Numbered from the stretch's first letter, positions 1 through 11,686 are shown. The stretch: 64,000 nt of DNA from Blasia pusilla (GCA_050084515.1 CM114273.1:37448001-37512000); one strand, 5' to 3'. Notes: generated by a model from the letters alone, not told the origin. Made by a program: numbers and translations.

Positions 1-1412
1 AGGGTTTTTTAATATAGTTTTTATTCAACTTTTATTTTATACATCACATGTTGGCGAAATTACATATTGACCTTCATCCTTGCTCTAGCCATCTAGACCA
101 CGTGGAGGATCACGTGAGGATTCTAGCGCATCTTTCCTCACTAACATAGGTCTATTTGAGGTGTGAACATGTTTAGTAGTCTAGTTTTCTCAATGATCTA
201 CTTTCAAGTCTTGTATGTTCCTTGGGTCCAGCAAGATTCCATTCATATCCCCAAGGATTTTATTGGTGAGGTATGGTATTCCGAATCAGAGCTTGAAGGG
301 ATGTTTAGATACTCAAAGAACAAACTCTCCAAGCTTGACTTCACACTTCCATCTTCAAACTTACTCCAAAACTCTTGGGAAGGTCTCGAGGAACTTGACT
401 TGGGAGTTTCATCTCCCACGGTAATACAAAACTCCTCTGATTGACTCAAAGGACTTATGGTCTGTAATGAGCCGACTGGTGCAACTCCACAATTTCCATT
501 TGGACTCAGGAAGCAATACCAAGCTTTCTTTTTTCATGGTTCATCGTTCTTTGGTACTGTTGCTACATATTATTCACTTTCATACAGTGGTGTCGTTACA
601 TCTGTCGGCTTGATTCCATAGTGCCTCTTCAAAGTATTTGTGTTTGTCACTACCTTCTCCTGTGGCATTCGCAACTATGTAGACATTTTTGTTATTCGTT
701 TAAATTTCATATTTAGAGTACTCACGTGTAAGTCCTATGCAGGGATCATTCGAGAAGCAAGAGTGAGGGAGTACCAGTGAGAACTGGAGCTACTTCACAT
801 CAACATGAGGATTGGAGGTACTTCACAATGACAAATGATATGGATCCACGATTTGATGCAATTCACAATTTAGGAAAACTGAAATGTAGAGCTTATTGGG
901 TAGTAGAAATGTAGCACTACTTTCTTCTTTCCAGCTAATATCTGTGCACAATAATAAGGCAATGCCAAAGTGTGAGCTCTCATTGTAGCAACAAGTCTGA
1001 GCATAGAAATAAAATGAAATTTTAGCATCATTCTAGCATCATGTCTCCAAATAGAAATGGAGCCTAGCTAGTGTTACAAGAGCATAAGCATAGAGAAATG
1101 AAAATACATCTCCAACCATGTCTGAAACTATACAAGGAATAAAGCATGAGAATGCCTCTTCAAGTTATGTAGCATGTATGTTGTTGCCCAGTATCAAATT
1201 AAGTACTAAGGAGAGTTGTATACTCCCTTAAATACGCTGAGTCCATCAATAAATAGAAGTTTTATGTACGCACAAAATGTACAAAGTGCCTCAAAACCGT
1301 GCGTACATAGCAAGATTCTTACATCAACTTCCAAAGAATACTAATCTTAATTTTACCTACCAAATCATAGTAGTTGCTCCACTCAGATTAAATATTTAAC
1401 ATACGTGATACA
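1..1412. other. AT-rich non-coding stretch
   Basis: No convincing gene is visible. A 93-codon open frame at 163-444 (+) has no recognisable domain and is probably chance. The rest is AT-rich with many stops on all frames. Confidence 0.5.
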
Positions 1413-1573
1413 TCTATACTATTATTTGAGGAGGGTTTTTCAAATGGTGATAGTTAAATGGTCACAACGACCACGTGCAATTTTAAGTTGAGGAATGTAC
1501 GACGCTTGGCATAACGGGGTGTTTAGGGTCCCAAGGACTCTACATCACACGGTTCCTCACGGGTCCTAACTAG
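1413..1573 (+). mobile_element. Short non-autonomous Helitron (161 bp)
   Basis: The element starts with TCTATACTATTATTTGAGG directly after an A and ends with CTAACTAG directly before a T. That is the A/T insertion site and the TCTATAYTA...CTAG termini expected of plant Helitrons. It encodes nothing. A diverged relative with the same 5' region (TTATTTGAGGAGSG) and 3' region (TCCTAASTAGTA) lies at about 58823-59055. The boundaries are seen directly; the Helitron assignment is by family knowledge. Confidence 0.7.
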
Positions 1574-2788
1574 TAAAACAAAATAAAGAGCCATTAAATA
1601 TGAAAAAAATTTAAATTAAGTTTTAAGTAACATAATAGAAACCTTCGAATGGGATCCTCAAGGATATATTTTAAGGGAACTTGGATGAGGACACATGTAA
1701 AGAAGGGAGGGAGTGAGCCAAAAACTACATCTTACGGTTAGAATATAGATTATAATAACACAACTATGAATGGTACTTTCAAATGGATACACCCCAAAAT
1801 ATTTGTATCATCTCTCGTAACTATCACTTTGAAAAGAAACCCTAGTTATCCAAAACAAACAAGCTTGAAAAATCATACTTAAACGACTTAGGAGAGAGAT
1901 CATAAATGATCAAAACAAACCTCTTTGAGAAGATTTCCTGTATGAAAATAGACAATGAATATGTTCTTAGACAAGAAATCTTCATAAGACGAAGAAAAAA
2001 ATGGAGTGTTGTTTTGAAAACTCATCATATCGTAAACAATAGAAATTAGATGGGCCGACCCTGAAATGGTGGAGGCGTATATTAATATAAAGGGACTAAT
2101 TTTCGTAGTGCTTACATATATGAAATAGTCAATGCCACGCATCAAGAAAATAAAACGTAAGCGACTAAGTAATCATCGCACTTTAAGTGCGTAGGTATAT
2201 TCTAGACTTGACAAGGCGATGAAGATTCAAACCACAAGTAAGTCTGGTCATCTAAATCGAGACTTAGAGCCTTAGAAGTCTAAGCTATAAGATCTAGTAA
2301 GGAAAGTTGTAGTAAAGCCCGATGTGCACGTCACGTAATACTTACGTGGAAATTATAGGTGTTAGCCAAGAAGAAGTATGAAGGGTACACTCTCGTAAAG
2401 TAGAAATGAGACTTTTGAAGTTAGAAAGGAAAGAAGATAGAAGGTGGAAGTCAATCATAGGGAGTTGCCGTCCAAAAAGTAACAGTATCGTTTGAATCTT
2501 GTCAAATGTCAAAGAATCTTGGTAAATATTTCGTCAAGAGAAAATCTCAAGGAAAGAGGATGTAACACCTTGAGTTGACAAGGTATTAAGATTGACCCAC
2601 AATGAATGGAAAAGTCTCTACCATTCAAAGATAGCCAAATGGCAAAAGCTTCTTAGAAGTGATTTGGAAGGATAAGTTAGGGGAGAGTAAAACACGTTTT
2701 GGAGGAGGAAATGAAAAGCATTCTGGGAAATCAACAACGAGTTTGAAAGCCAAGAAGGAGAATCTTTCAAGACACAAGATTTCATAGT

Positions 2789-3250
2789 GTGATGAAAAAC
2801 AGAGAGCACAAGAGAAGTTGTCAAGTGAAGAGGGATGTAAGAATTCTACTACAAAAAGTTGGAGATGACGTTTTAGAGCTTTGTGGGAGTTATATTTGTG
2901 AACACGAGGAGATTGAAATCTGGGAAGACTTGCGTTCTTTCAAAATTTTAATCACATCAAGATCATTTTTAAAGCTCTCAGAAAGTGAGATGAAGTGCAT
3001 AGGGGTGCTACAAGACATTCGATTGTTGATTGAAGGTGTTTGCAATCAAGAGAGATCAAGCAAGAGTTTGAAAAGAGAAATTGCTCGTATCTTAGAAAAT
3101 TTGGAGACTTTAGAAGATAAGACATGTGCCTCACTCAGTTTTCAAAATGATTGTTGTTCGGATTTGGAAGAAGAGAGAGAGAAAAAAGTCTTTGAAACTT
3201 GTAGACTGACGTACGGGTTTCATAGTTGGATTCTAAGCATTGGGTCTTGA
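2789..3250 (+). CDS. Unrecognised 153-codon open frame
   Basis: This is an open frame for a mostly helical, charged protein with Glu/Lys-rich heptad-like segments and scattered Cys. I recognise no domain. There is no promoter, intron or neighbouring gene to support it, and the flanking DNA (1574-3490) is otherwise empty AT-rich sequence. It may be an exon of an unknown gene or chance. Confidence 0.15.
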   Translation: MMKNREHKRSCQVKRDVRILLQKVGDDVLELCGSYICEHEEIEIWEDLRSFKILITSRSFLKLSESEMKCIGVLQDIRLLIEGVCNQERSSKSLKREIARILENLETLEDKTCASLSFQNDCCSDLEEEREKKVFETCRLTYGFHSWILSIGS

Positions 3251-3513
3251 GTTTTGATGATAAGACATAATAGTCTTGTAATTAAAGAGAATAGAGCTCT
3301 GAATTTTGTATTACAAAGTTCAGATATATAATTGAAAGTGGTTTGAAGCATGGAAAAGTACTTTATTGCCAAAAGTTTCAATTTTGTCAATAATGGTCAC
3401 TTGGTGTTTAGTAGTATCTTTCCGCAACACTAATAGGTATGTCAAGCGGGGGGACAACAAGGACAGCTGCATGGAATACCACTCATCGGGTGCCTAGACT
3501 AGATACCCCTTCT

Positions 3514-3575
3514 CAAGGGTGTTATGCAAGCATATGGAGAGCTCCTGCCCTCTTTGTGCTTGCATAACACCCTTG
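3514..3575. repeat. Perfect 19-bp hairpin
   Basis: CAAGGGTGTTATGCAAGCA at 3514-3532 is exactly complemented at 3557-3575, with a 24-nt loop. The stem is perfect and ends abruptly on both sides. It could be a small-RNA precursor-like foldback or a recent inverted duplication. No known plant miRNA sequence was recognised. Confidence 0.6.
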
Positions 3576-3769
3576 CTGATTCATCAAAACCAAGACGTAT
3601 GGATCCTCACACAAATATTTCTAGAAAATAGATGGAGGTATATATTTACATTCAACAGGGGTCGGAGACTAGTCAAAAAGTCCCTCTAGTTGGCTAGTTG
3701 AGGCCGTAGTCATATGGACAGAACGATCCATCTCCAAAGAAGAAGAAATCCCCAGCCGTCGCATCGGTG

Positions 3770-4445
3770 TAGGTGGCGTCTTCTAGACATGTTCGTATGA
3801 TGACGACGAAGAAAATGGACTGTGGCAATCCCAAAGCGAAGATCGCTGCGAAAAAAATCTCAACGCGTTTCCCTCTTCAAAAAGAAATCATAAATAATCA
3901 AAATATTGTTAACATCCATCTGCAACGAAAACAAAATTGTCCTCCCATTGACCGACATGTCTTTCTTGCAGGTGGCGTCTTATGGACATCTTCGTACGAT
4001 GACGAGGAAGAAATGGAGTGTGGCAGTCGAATCCTAGAGCGAAAAATTACTACTGCTTTCAACACTTTGCAAAGAAATCATTGACAACGAAAACATATTT
4101 ATTGTCTATCTGAGCAAATGAAAATTCCTCCCAGCAACTTGCATTTCCTCCCATCCTCTTTTATTCATGCGTCTTTGGACATCTTTGTAAGTTGACGAGG
4201 AAGAAAACGGAGTGTGGCCGTGCCACAGAAAATTTGTACAAAATCCCACTGAATTCTCAACACTTCGAAAACAAACCAAAAAGAATGAAAGCATGTATTA
4301 CGATCCATCGAAAAGAATTATCCCCGCAGTCCCATGGAACGACAAATGTCTCGATGAAACACATCGGAACACAGTGACTTGCATTTGCAGGTCACTAACG
4401 TCTTGTGTACATCTTCGTACATCGACGAGATAGAAAAGCGGAGCC
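3770..4445. repeat. Degenerate tandem array of about 200-bp units
   Basis: Four diverged units start near 3774, 3974, 4165 and 4391. Each carries a core like GTCTTNTGGACATCTTCGTA followed by GACGAGGAAGAAA and GGAGTGTGGC. On the minus strand the core repeatedly reads as a Ser-rich peptide followed by Tyr-Glu/Lys-Asp-Val. A related piece occurs near 1960-2010. All copies have stops, so this looks like a decayed repeat-containing gene or minisatellite-like array. Confidence 0.5.
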
Positions 4446-4507
4446 AAAACTGCTGCAAAATCACACCGCCTCATTGCCAATATCGCCTGATGGAAGCATC
4501 GCAACAA

Positions 4508-4846
4508 CTACACGCTGATCACGTACGGATTCATCCCTAAAAGCCGTCCGCTCCGGCCGTACCCCCACGGCGTCCGATCCTCGAATCCTCGTTTGCGAAC
4601 GACGAGTACAACATAACCAGAGCGCGCTCTACACTGCAGTTGCAGCAACGAATAAGAAGTTGATGATTCTTTGGCGTTCGTCACCTCGAACATGACAGGC
4701 GCCACCGAACAAACCAAAGACGAGCCCAGACTCCAGAATCGCTCCACATACCCTTCGTGATTCGTTTCGTTCATCAGCGCATAGTAGAGCACAGCCTCAT
4801 CATCGGACCTTGCCTCGACGCGATCCATATGGTGATCAGTTCGCAA
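4508..4846 (-). CDS. Hypothetical 112-codon open frame next to the tandem array
   Basis: The open frame has higher GC and CpG content than its surroundings. I recognise no domain. It lies immediately upstream, on the minus strand, of the decayed array at 3770-4445, and the two may be remnants of one gene. Chance remains possible. The region 4847-5332 that follows it is without recognisable features. Confidence 0.25.
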   Translation of the reverse strand: MRTDHHMDRVEARSDDEAVLYYALMNETNHEGYVERFWSLGSSLVCSVAPVMFEVTNAKESSTSYSLLQLQCRARSGYVVLVVRKRGFEDRTPWGYGRSGRLLGMNPYVISV

Positions 4847-5332
4847 CCCCCACGATTACTGGACAATCTTTTAAGAAGTCATGAGCACTCACGACAAGTC
4901 GCTCTGTTCTGCTCTAGAACGAGAGGAATCAAATAAACTTGCAAAATATTTGCAGAATACTCGCAAATAACTCCAGCTAAACCCCAAATATACAGATGCA
5001 ATGCAAGACATTAAAAAACATCAGCAAGGGACTTGCGAACTAGTTACGAAACTAGAAAAGTTGGGGCTAGCACGTCTCCCCGCTTCCTTTCACGCCTCAT
5101 CCTTTCTACCTCTTCATTTGCAATTTTCATGGCTCTCTTGGCTCTCTTTTCTCCCAAAGCTAGGTAAAACCTTCTCATTTCTTATTCTCTCATTTTTCAT
5201 ATTTCTTTTATGGCAAATGGGATAAGGAACGAGAGGGATTTGGGTAGGAGTGGGGACATCTCTAACTCCTAGATTGGGGAGGGGCCCAATAGACACGACC
5301 AACATCTCTATAGTGGATGTCATGGTGGTAGG

Positions 5333-5806
5333 TGTCATGACCATACGGATTATGTCGTAGAGTATAATGTGCTAGTAGAGGCCGTATCTTATGTAGGTCC
5401 GTAGTGTCTAGGTAGAGATGCGGTTTCATACATAAGGTTAGGGGTTACTCCGTTGAGGATGACTTTTCCAGTAGGGCCCGCTCTTAGGTTGGAGGATATA
5501 GTGTGGAGTGCACTCAAAGAACAGTTAGTTCTTTGAATTGAGCCTGTTGCGTTGGGAGTTAGCCTTGGTAGTGAGTAGAGCTCTTGGCTATGGTGGTTCC
5601 CGCAAGCTTCGGCCTGGATTCTCCCATCGTGGAGTGGGTTTGGCTCGATTGTATGTGATTCTATACGTCTTTTATGACCGTGGGTCTTTCACGGATTTCA
5701 GTTGTGGTACACTTGTGTTTGTGGATGCTCTCGTGTATGTTATGCAGGTAGGTGAGTATGGTATGTCAGCGATGTATGTTGTATGACGATGTGGATTCGC
5801 ACGACA
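5333..5806 (+). repeat. 5' LTR of el1 (474 bp)
   Basis: The LTR runs from TGTCATGACC to GCACGACA, matching the 474-bp copy at 21471-21944. Its TGTC...GACA ends are the short inverted termini expected of LTRs. Similarity to the 3' side continues 114 bp further (5807-5920), so an alternative definition of the repeat is 588 bp. Confidence 0.85.
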
Positions 5807-6705
5807 CATGCTTAGGGATGTGTCACACCCTAATGAAAGGTTAGGAAGTCAAGAGGTTCATCTCAATTCTCTTTGACACTATGCTCACTTATATTACCGT
5901 GCACCAAGATACATTCCACCTGCGAGTGCGGACTAGCTCAAGGTCAGTGGCTTCGAGGCAATTCGTGGTAGCTTGGGGCGAGTGGGCGTGAGAGGCGGAG
6001 TAAGGAGCAAGGAGCAAGCAAGCATGCTTGCTTGCTTGCTTGCTTGGGCGTGAGGCAATTTTTGCACGATTTGTGAGTTGAGTGTTGCATAACTGGTCAC
6101 CCATCTTTGGGCTATTCTGCCTGAAAGACGCTTAACTGCTGAGTTCTTAACTACGCAAGTGTACACACTGTTGTAGCTCATTTGGTGCTGTCCGGAGATG
6201 TGTAAGGCCCTTTATGCATCTCGAGTTTTCAGTTGATGGACCTCTTGCGCATAGTACGGTGTAGCCTCTCCATGCAGATGATATTTTCAGGTGTTGCGAG
6301 TCCGACTAGCACGTCATCGACCTGCGGCGAAGTAGCTATTGCGTTAGAATTGTGTGGTGGGTTCTGTGGATTCAAGGGGCGCCACGTTTGGTGGATTGTG
6401 TTACCTTGATTTCCATTTGCGATTGGAGGGTTGTCGTTGGACTTCCTGTATTTGGATCCCCTCCATCGTTGTTTCTTGCTTGCGCGCCCATTGTTAGGGT
6501 TGACGCCGATTTCCATAGTAGGTTCACTCCTATGCGCTACGGGTAATGAGGCTGGAGTGATGACCAGTAGACCGTGGGAGGCTTCTTATGGTGATGACAG
6601 GTTAGGTTGCCCACACCCATAGCTAGTAGAGCTAGAATAGTACAACGACATCGATGTCACTTGGTTACTTAGTGGTGGTGATTTGGTGGTGGTGCGGTAT
6701 CGGCG
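5807..6705 (+). other. el1 5' leader
   Basis: This is the untranslated region between LTR and Gag. Bases 5807-5920 recur after the 3' LTR. A 22-bp perfect palindrome of GCAA/TTGC units lies at 6014-6035. I recognise no canonical primer-binding site (nothing like TGGTATCA) next to either possible LTR end. Minus-strand open frames here show no domain. Confidence 0.6.
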
Positions 6706-8630
6706 TTGGTCATCACGGAGCTGTCTGGTGGTCTGGTTGGGGACCGTGGTGCCGACAGTGGTGGTTTTACACATTGTGGATTAAGGTATCGGCTACCTTT
6801 TCCACTTCCGACGGTTGATGAAGAGGAGGACGAGGATGTTCCAAACACCGAGTCTTCTACATTGTTATCGAGTGTTGCAGCTCCATTGATTTGGGACATG
6901 GACGGGATATATGGGGCCATGAAGGGCCCACGACGATACTCGGGTGCAGTGGGCACCTTTGAGTTGGAGGACTTCACTCAAGAGTTTGATACGTGGTGTG
7001 ATATGCAGATGTTACAAAACGCCACGTTGTTTACATCCTTCTTGGCTTGGAAGGGGTTGTTTCAGCACTTGGAGGGACCACCCATGGACGATTACCATGA
7101 GTTTAGGAGGGACCATGTTGCTGAGATTGAGGCGTGGAGAAAATATAGGTCTCCATGCTATGTGTCTATCATCCATGGTGGTATTGGTAGTAGTGCTCTT
7201 ACTGTGTCAGCCAGCCCGACGTGAGTTGTACAAGTACGAGCCAAGATGGGGGTACCAGTGGAGGTACCAGTGGGGTTACTAGTGGAGGTACTAGTGCCCC
7301 ACGATCGTTCAGCCCGGTTGTAGAGTTCTTCAAGAGGTTGAAGAAGAACTATCAGGGAGTGAAGACAGAGAAGTTGAGGAGTCTTCAGGAATTAGAGCGA
7401 AATACTGGTGAGAGTCTTCATGAGGCATACACTCGTATGCGACGCTTGATTTCGATTACCCAGGGTGTGACTGAGGCTCAGGCAGTTCAATTTTGGTATG
7501 GGATCTTGGACAAAGAGTTGCGCCGCAGGGTACGTGATGCTACTCTTATGAGTGATGATTCACCCACATTGACCCATATGTTTGCTCTATTAGAGAAGAT
7601 TGAGCTTAACATGGTGGAGGAGAGAGTGGTGACATCCGCATTCAGTAGGGATAAAACTACTACTTCTCGTGTTTAGCAGTCTACCTCACAGTCTCGTAGT
7701 AATGGTGGTGGTAGTAGTAGTGGGAGTCGTGGGGGGTACACACGACCTCAGTCAGGTCCTAGAGGGACACTTGCGCAGAGACCATTGCCTTCATTTGCTG
7801 CCCCGCAGCAAGGACATTCATGTTGGATATGTGGAGATGATCATGTTAGGAGGTTTTGTCCCCAAGAGGATGGGAGACGGACTTTAGAGGATGGGCCTCA
7901 GTCGGCCCCAACTCAGTGTGATCATTGCGGGAGACCAGGTCATCCTCGAGAGCGTTGCTTTGATCTTCATCCAGAGTTGAGATTAGGCCGCGGCCGTGGT
8001 GGAGTAGCTCCGAGAGGCCGAGGTGGTAGAGGTGGTAAGGGTGGTAGGGGTGGTAGAGGTGGACCAGTGGTTGGAGAGCCTATGGTGGCTACCCCTACCA
8101 CTACGACGGAGTCAACTATGGCTGCCAGAATTGAGCAGTTGGAGCAGAAGTTGGCTACTATGGCTGGTGTCCAACATAGAGCAGGTTCCAGAGTAGGGGC
8201 TTCCACCTCTTATGGAGGGGATGATCTCTCTTATATGGCGAGTGTAGCACAAGTTGAGGCATTAGCTGCAGTTACGAGAGGAGCCCTTCTAGCGTCAGAG
8301 CCACGTGGTGCTACTGTGGAGTTAGATCCATAGAGGGGTGAAGCTGGGAGGCACGCTAGGCTTCCCCAATCATTCTTGTTGTCTGAGGTGCTTAGGACTC
8401 CATCCATGGTTCCTACGCAGCCTATTGAGCCTACAGTGGGGACTAAGGCATCTACATTGCGTGTAGTAGACACGGATGCAAAGATTCATCGGTCAGATGT
8501 GCGGATGGCAACTTCAGTGTTGGGATCCCCATTGTTTTCGGCCACGGAGCTGATGGCTTTAGGAGTTGACTTAGCTCCTGTATTTCAGCTAGCAGCCACG
8601 TTGTGTGAACGTGGCTGCTACATGTGCTGA
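6706..8630 (+). pseudogene. gag: el1 Gag (capsid plus two zinc knuckles), broken
   Basis: This is the structural protein of the retrotransposon particle. The N-terminal part (6706-7220) contains a GPRRYSGAVGTFELEDF segment shared with el2. The capsid-like part (7221-7673) has a Ty3-type core, including YQGVKTEKLRSLQELER and an LHEAYTRMRRLI helix. Then come two CCHC knuckles: CWICGDDHVRRFC near 7830 and CDHCGRPGHPRERC near 7918. An RGG-rich nucleic-acid-binding tail follows at about 7980-8070. Breaks: a frame change near 7205-7220, and TAG stops at 7674 and 8331. The frame resumes after each stop. Gln occupies the 8331 site in el2. Confidence 0.85.
8590..8620 (+). repeat. 13-bp stem-loop at the Gag/protease frame switch
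   Basis: TAGCAGCCACGTT (8590-8602) is exactly complemented at 8608-8620 around a 5-nt loop. It sits where the Gag frame (closing with TGA at 8628) gives way to the protease frame. It could stimulate frameshifting, but el2 lacks the perfect stem, so a local mutation is equally likely. Confidence 0.5.
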
Positions 8631-9525
8631 GATAGATGAGGGTGTTGCGGTGAAGCAACCCTCTATATCAAGTGTAGCATTGAGTACCAGTGCTACTTGG
8701 CAGGCAGCAGCGGCGAAGATGGATGCATTACCAGCCCGGCCAGCCATTGATCGTGAGAGGCTTACACCTGGTGTATGTATGTTGGACAACTGGAGTGGGA
8801 TATTCCGATTGGTGAGTCCTATAGGACAGGTGTATAGACCAGATAGAGTCTTGTTAGACTCTGGTGCCCAACCTTTGATGTTGGGAAAGACGGCATGTAT
8901 TGTTTTGGGTATTCAGAGGTCAGAGCTTGAGCCTTGCCCATTCCAGATTCAGACATCACTTGGAGGAGCCAATGATAGGTCTCAATTCATGACACGGGAG
9001 AAGTTGTCCGTACAGTTGAGACCAGATCATGCAACTGATAGCTCCCGGTTGGCAATACCTGTAGTGGTCACATCAGCCGAGTCGTATGATGTACTAGTTG
9101 GAGGAGCAGTATTGTACCCGATGGGTTTTCAGATGGACTACTAGACTGAGACATCATCTTATAGACCTGGTTGGCAGTCCGGGGATGGACGTATGAGCTA
9201 GGTTCTTGTGAGATTTATTTATGGGGTTCGACCAGGAGGGTCTTCCCCAACAGTGTTAGCATCTGTGGCTGCTTTTTGTGGAGTAGTCACTTGGCTAGGA
9301 GACTTTTTGGAGGATAACCTTTCTGTTATGGATTCTCCTGTGCATTAGGAGGTAGAGAAGGTCCTTAGTTTAGCAGCAGTGGTATCCTCATCGTTGGATG
9401 TGCCACTTTGGAGTTCTGACGATGCACTATGGTAGGAGGTTGATCGCCTAGTGCAGGAGGCTTGGTGTGAGGCTGTTATACCTCGCGAGGAAGAGGAGGC
9501 CCCACGGCGGACTCCTGCTTGTGGT
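8605..9525 (+). pseudogene. el1 aspartic protease and linker, broken
   Basis: Retroelement aspartic proteases cleave the polyprotein. The active-site segment VLLDSGAQPLMLG lies near 8850-8890, in the position of the family's D-S/T-G-A motif. A flap-like region and a closing SYDVLVGGAVLYPMGF follow near 9085-9130. After the protease comes a linker of about 125 codons with no known domain. It is shared with el2 and leads into the methyltransferase in the same frame. In-frame TAG stops occur at 9142, 9199, 9346 and 9433. No other stop type appears in this stretch. Confidence 0.8.
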
Positions 9526-10510
9526 CCAGTTGGGTTATCCCCTTTGAATACTACACCCATTGTATGGCAGTATCCGCGGGAGGGTATTTGTGTGTTAGAT
9601 CTCTTTGGTGGGATTAGCACTGGTTTGGTTGTAGTGTTGCATGTCGGTATTCCTGTGCGGAGATACGTGTATGTGGAGCAAGATGAGACGGCCCAGAGAG
9701 TCTCATCCCGGCATATTGGTCATTGATGTGGAGATTTCCTGAGTTGTTGCCGCCATCAGCTATTCATGGGTACCATCGTGCTTTGCCGTCACACATTGCA
9801 TTTTTGGGGGGGCAAGACCTTGAGAGGGTTGGTCCTGTGGATTTGGTGATTGCTGGATGGCCATGTCAGGATCATACACGTGCTGGTCATGGTGAGGGAA
9901 AATACGACCCTAGGTCTTGATTGTTTTGGGAGATGTTACGGGTGTTACGACATCTTCAGGTTCATAAGGCACATGCTCCAGCTTACATTCTGGAGAATGT
10001 TCCATTGTTGGGTGACACTCGGACTCGGATGATGGCGAGTGTTCATGAGGTGCGGTGTTGTTGGATGCAGCACGAGTTGGCTCGCGGGCACATCGTCCAT
10101 GCTTGTGGTGGACAAACTTGTTGCTTAGGGAGGTTCTACGTCGAGCATATGATGCAGTGCAGCGGGATCCTTGCCTTACAGTGGATAGTATCTTGGATAC
10201 TTGGCGACTTTCTTAGGTGGTGAGGGTTATTGATCGGTCACCCATAGCAGTGGTGAACCGTGTGGGCCAGCCTAGGATGGCACTACCCACATTTGTGAGT
10301 TTTCCCTCGTCACATGCCTATAGGGAAGGTGGTCCCGAGCTTGTATGGGATTCTCATGTGCGACAATTGGTGGAGCCTAACCCTGATGAGAAAGAGCGTG
10401 TGATGGGATTTGCTACTGGTGTGACAGCGGTTGCTTCCATTTCTAAGGCTTCACGACGTCATATGTTGGGTCAGGCCATGGACCTGAATTGTTTGATATG
10501 GATTTTGAGT
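9526..10510 (+). pseudogene. el1 DNMT3-like cytosine-5 DNA methyltransferase domain, broken
   Basis: This domain would transfer methyl from S-adenosylmethionine to C5 of cytosine in DNA. Motif I is VLDLFGGISTG (about 9590-9620, SAM binding), followed by YVYVEQDE (motif II). Motif IV is DLVIAGWPCQ, with the catalytic Cys codon at 9864-9866. Motif VI is ILENVP (Glu at 9993). A motif-VIII-like RAHRP...WWTNL segment lies near 10085-10120. The C-terminal part has KERVMGFATGVTAV and RRHMLGQAMDL, resembling motifs IX-X of DNMT3. The motif order is collinear, unlike DRM enzymes. PCQ rather than PCN at motif IV leaves the exact subfamily open. Breaks: frame changes near 9720 and 10050 (with a short loss relative to el2), TGA at 9918, TAG at 10214. 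It sits between protease and reverse transcriptase, in phase with the downstream polymerase. Confidence 0.88.
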
Positions 10511-11686
10511 CTTGGTATGGCCGAGCAGCATCGACTATGGACTATGTCTGTGGATCTTCCACCCCTTGTGATGAGCTCAATGGCTACCGGGACGGTAGAG
10601 GCATCGACTAGGGGCGAGGAGAGTAGTATTTTGCATACTTGGAGTAAATGGGATGTAATGGCTGGGCATGTGGAGTTGGTTGCTCATGTTGGTGGAGGAG
10701 TTATTTGCTCATATGATGGTGTAGCTAAGGGTGTACCATCTTGTGAGGGGGTTGCGTAGCAACCAATGGCGTCGTCCTCTCCCTCTAGTGTGCCAGTGGA
10801 GGAGACTTGGGAGCCATTACTTAAGCCCAAGCTTACGGGAGGTGAGAAACGACGCTTGACACAATTCCTACGTGCTTATAGGAGTTATTTTGCCTTTAGC
10901 ATGAAGGAGTTGGATGCTTTGGTTGGACCCGGTATACGAATTGATTTGGCTAGTGATTCGCCAATCTTCCGTCGTCCCTATCGATATAGTGATATGGAGA
11001 GGGGCCTGATTCAGAGTAGGACGTTGGACCTTTTGGAGGCTGGATTAGTACAGTTGTCGCATAGAGAGTATGCATCAGCCACTATCATGCCTGCTAAAAA
11101 GGATGTGCATGGCAACTACACGGATAGGCGGATGTGTGGAGATTACCGTCCTATCAATCAGCACACCAAGGCCGATAGGTATGCCATGCCTACACTTGAG
11201 GAGATTTTTGATGGGATGGGACAGGCAAAGATTTTCAGTACTTTGGATCTTCGGGCAGGATACCATCAGTTGCCAATTCGAGAGAGTGACAAGGCCCAGA
11301 CATCATTTTGGGGTGTAAACTCTCATGGCAAGGATTGTTTGTACCAGTGGAAATTCTTACCCTTTGGGTTGAAGAATGCACCTGCCGAGTTTCAGAGAGT
11401 GATGGACAGGATCCTAGCAGGGTTTGTTCGATGTTACATTGATGATATCTTGGTGATCAGTAATACGGTGGAGGAGCATCAAATACATTTGCAGATTGTA
11501 TTTGAGCGGTTGAAAGCTCATGGTCTACATTTGCATCCAGAAAAGTGTAAGTTCTTCCATGAGGATGTTCAGTACTTGGGTCATGTGATCTATCCATGTG
11601 GTTTGGGAGTTCAGCAAGCAAATGTGGAGGCTATTGCACTTATTCCTCGTCCGGTAAATGTGAGTAGAGTTCAGGCATTCATGTGA
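10511..11686 (+). pseudogene. pol: el1 reverse transcriptase, broken
   Basis: This enzyme copies element RNA into DNA. The frame continues from the methyltransferase tail through one TAG (10757) into a Ty3-type RT. It shows a PIFRRPYRYSDME N-terminal segment, MPAKKDVHGNYTDRRMCGDY, FSTLDLRAGYHQLPI (first catalytic Asp), FLPFGLKNAPAEFQR and the YIDDILV active site (Asp codons at 11441-11446). It then has LHPEKCKFF and YLGHVI. A TGA at 11684 ends the open stretch just before the connection region. The upstream linker (10511-10765) has no recognised domain. Confidence 0.92.

Noticed and set aside
6229-6516. Minus-strand 95-codon open frame in the el1 leader
   Set aside because: No domain, lies antisense within a retrotransposon leader, and has no counterpart in el2.
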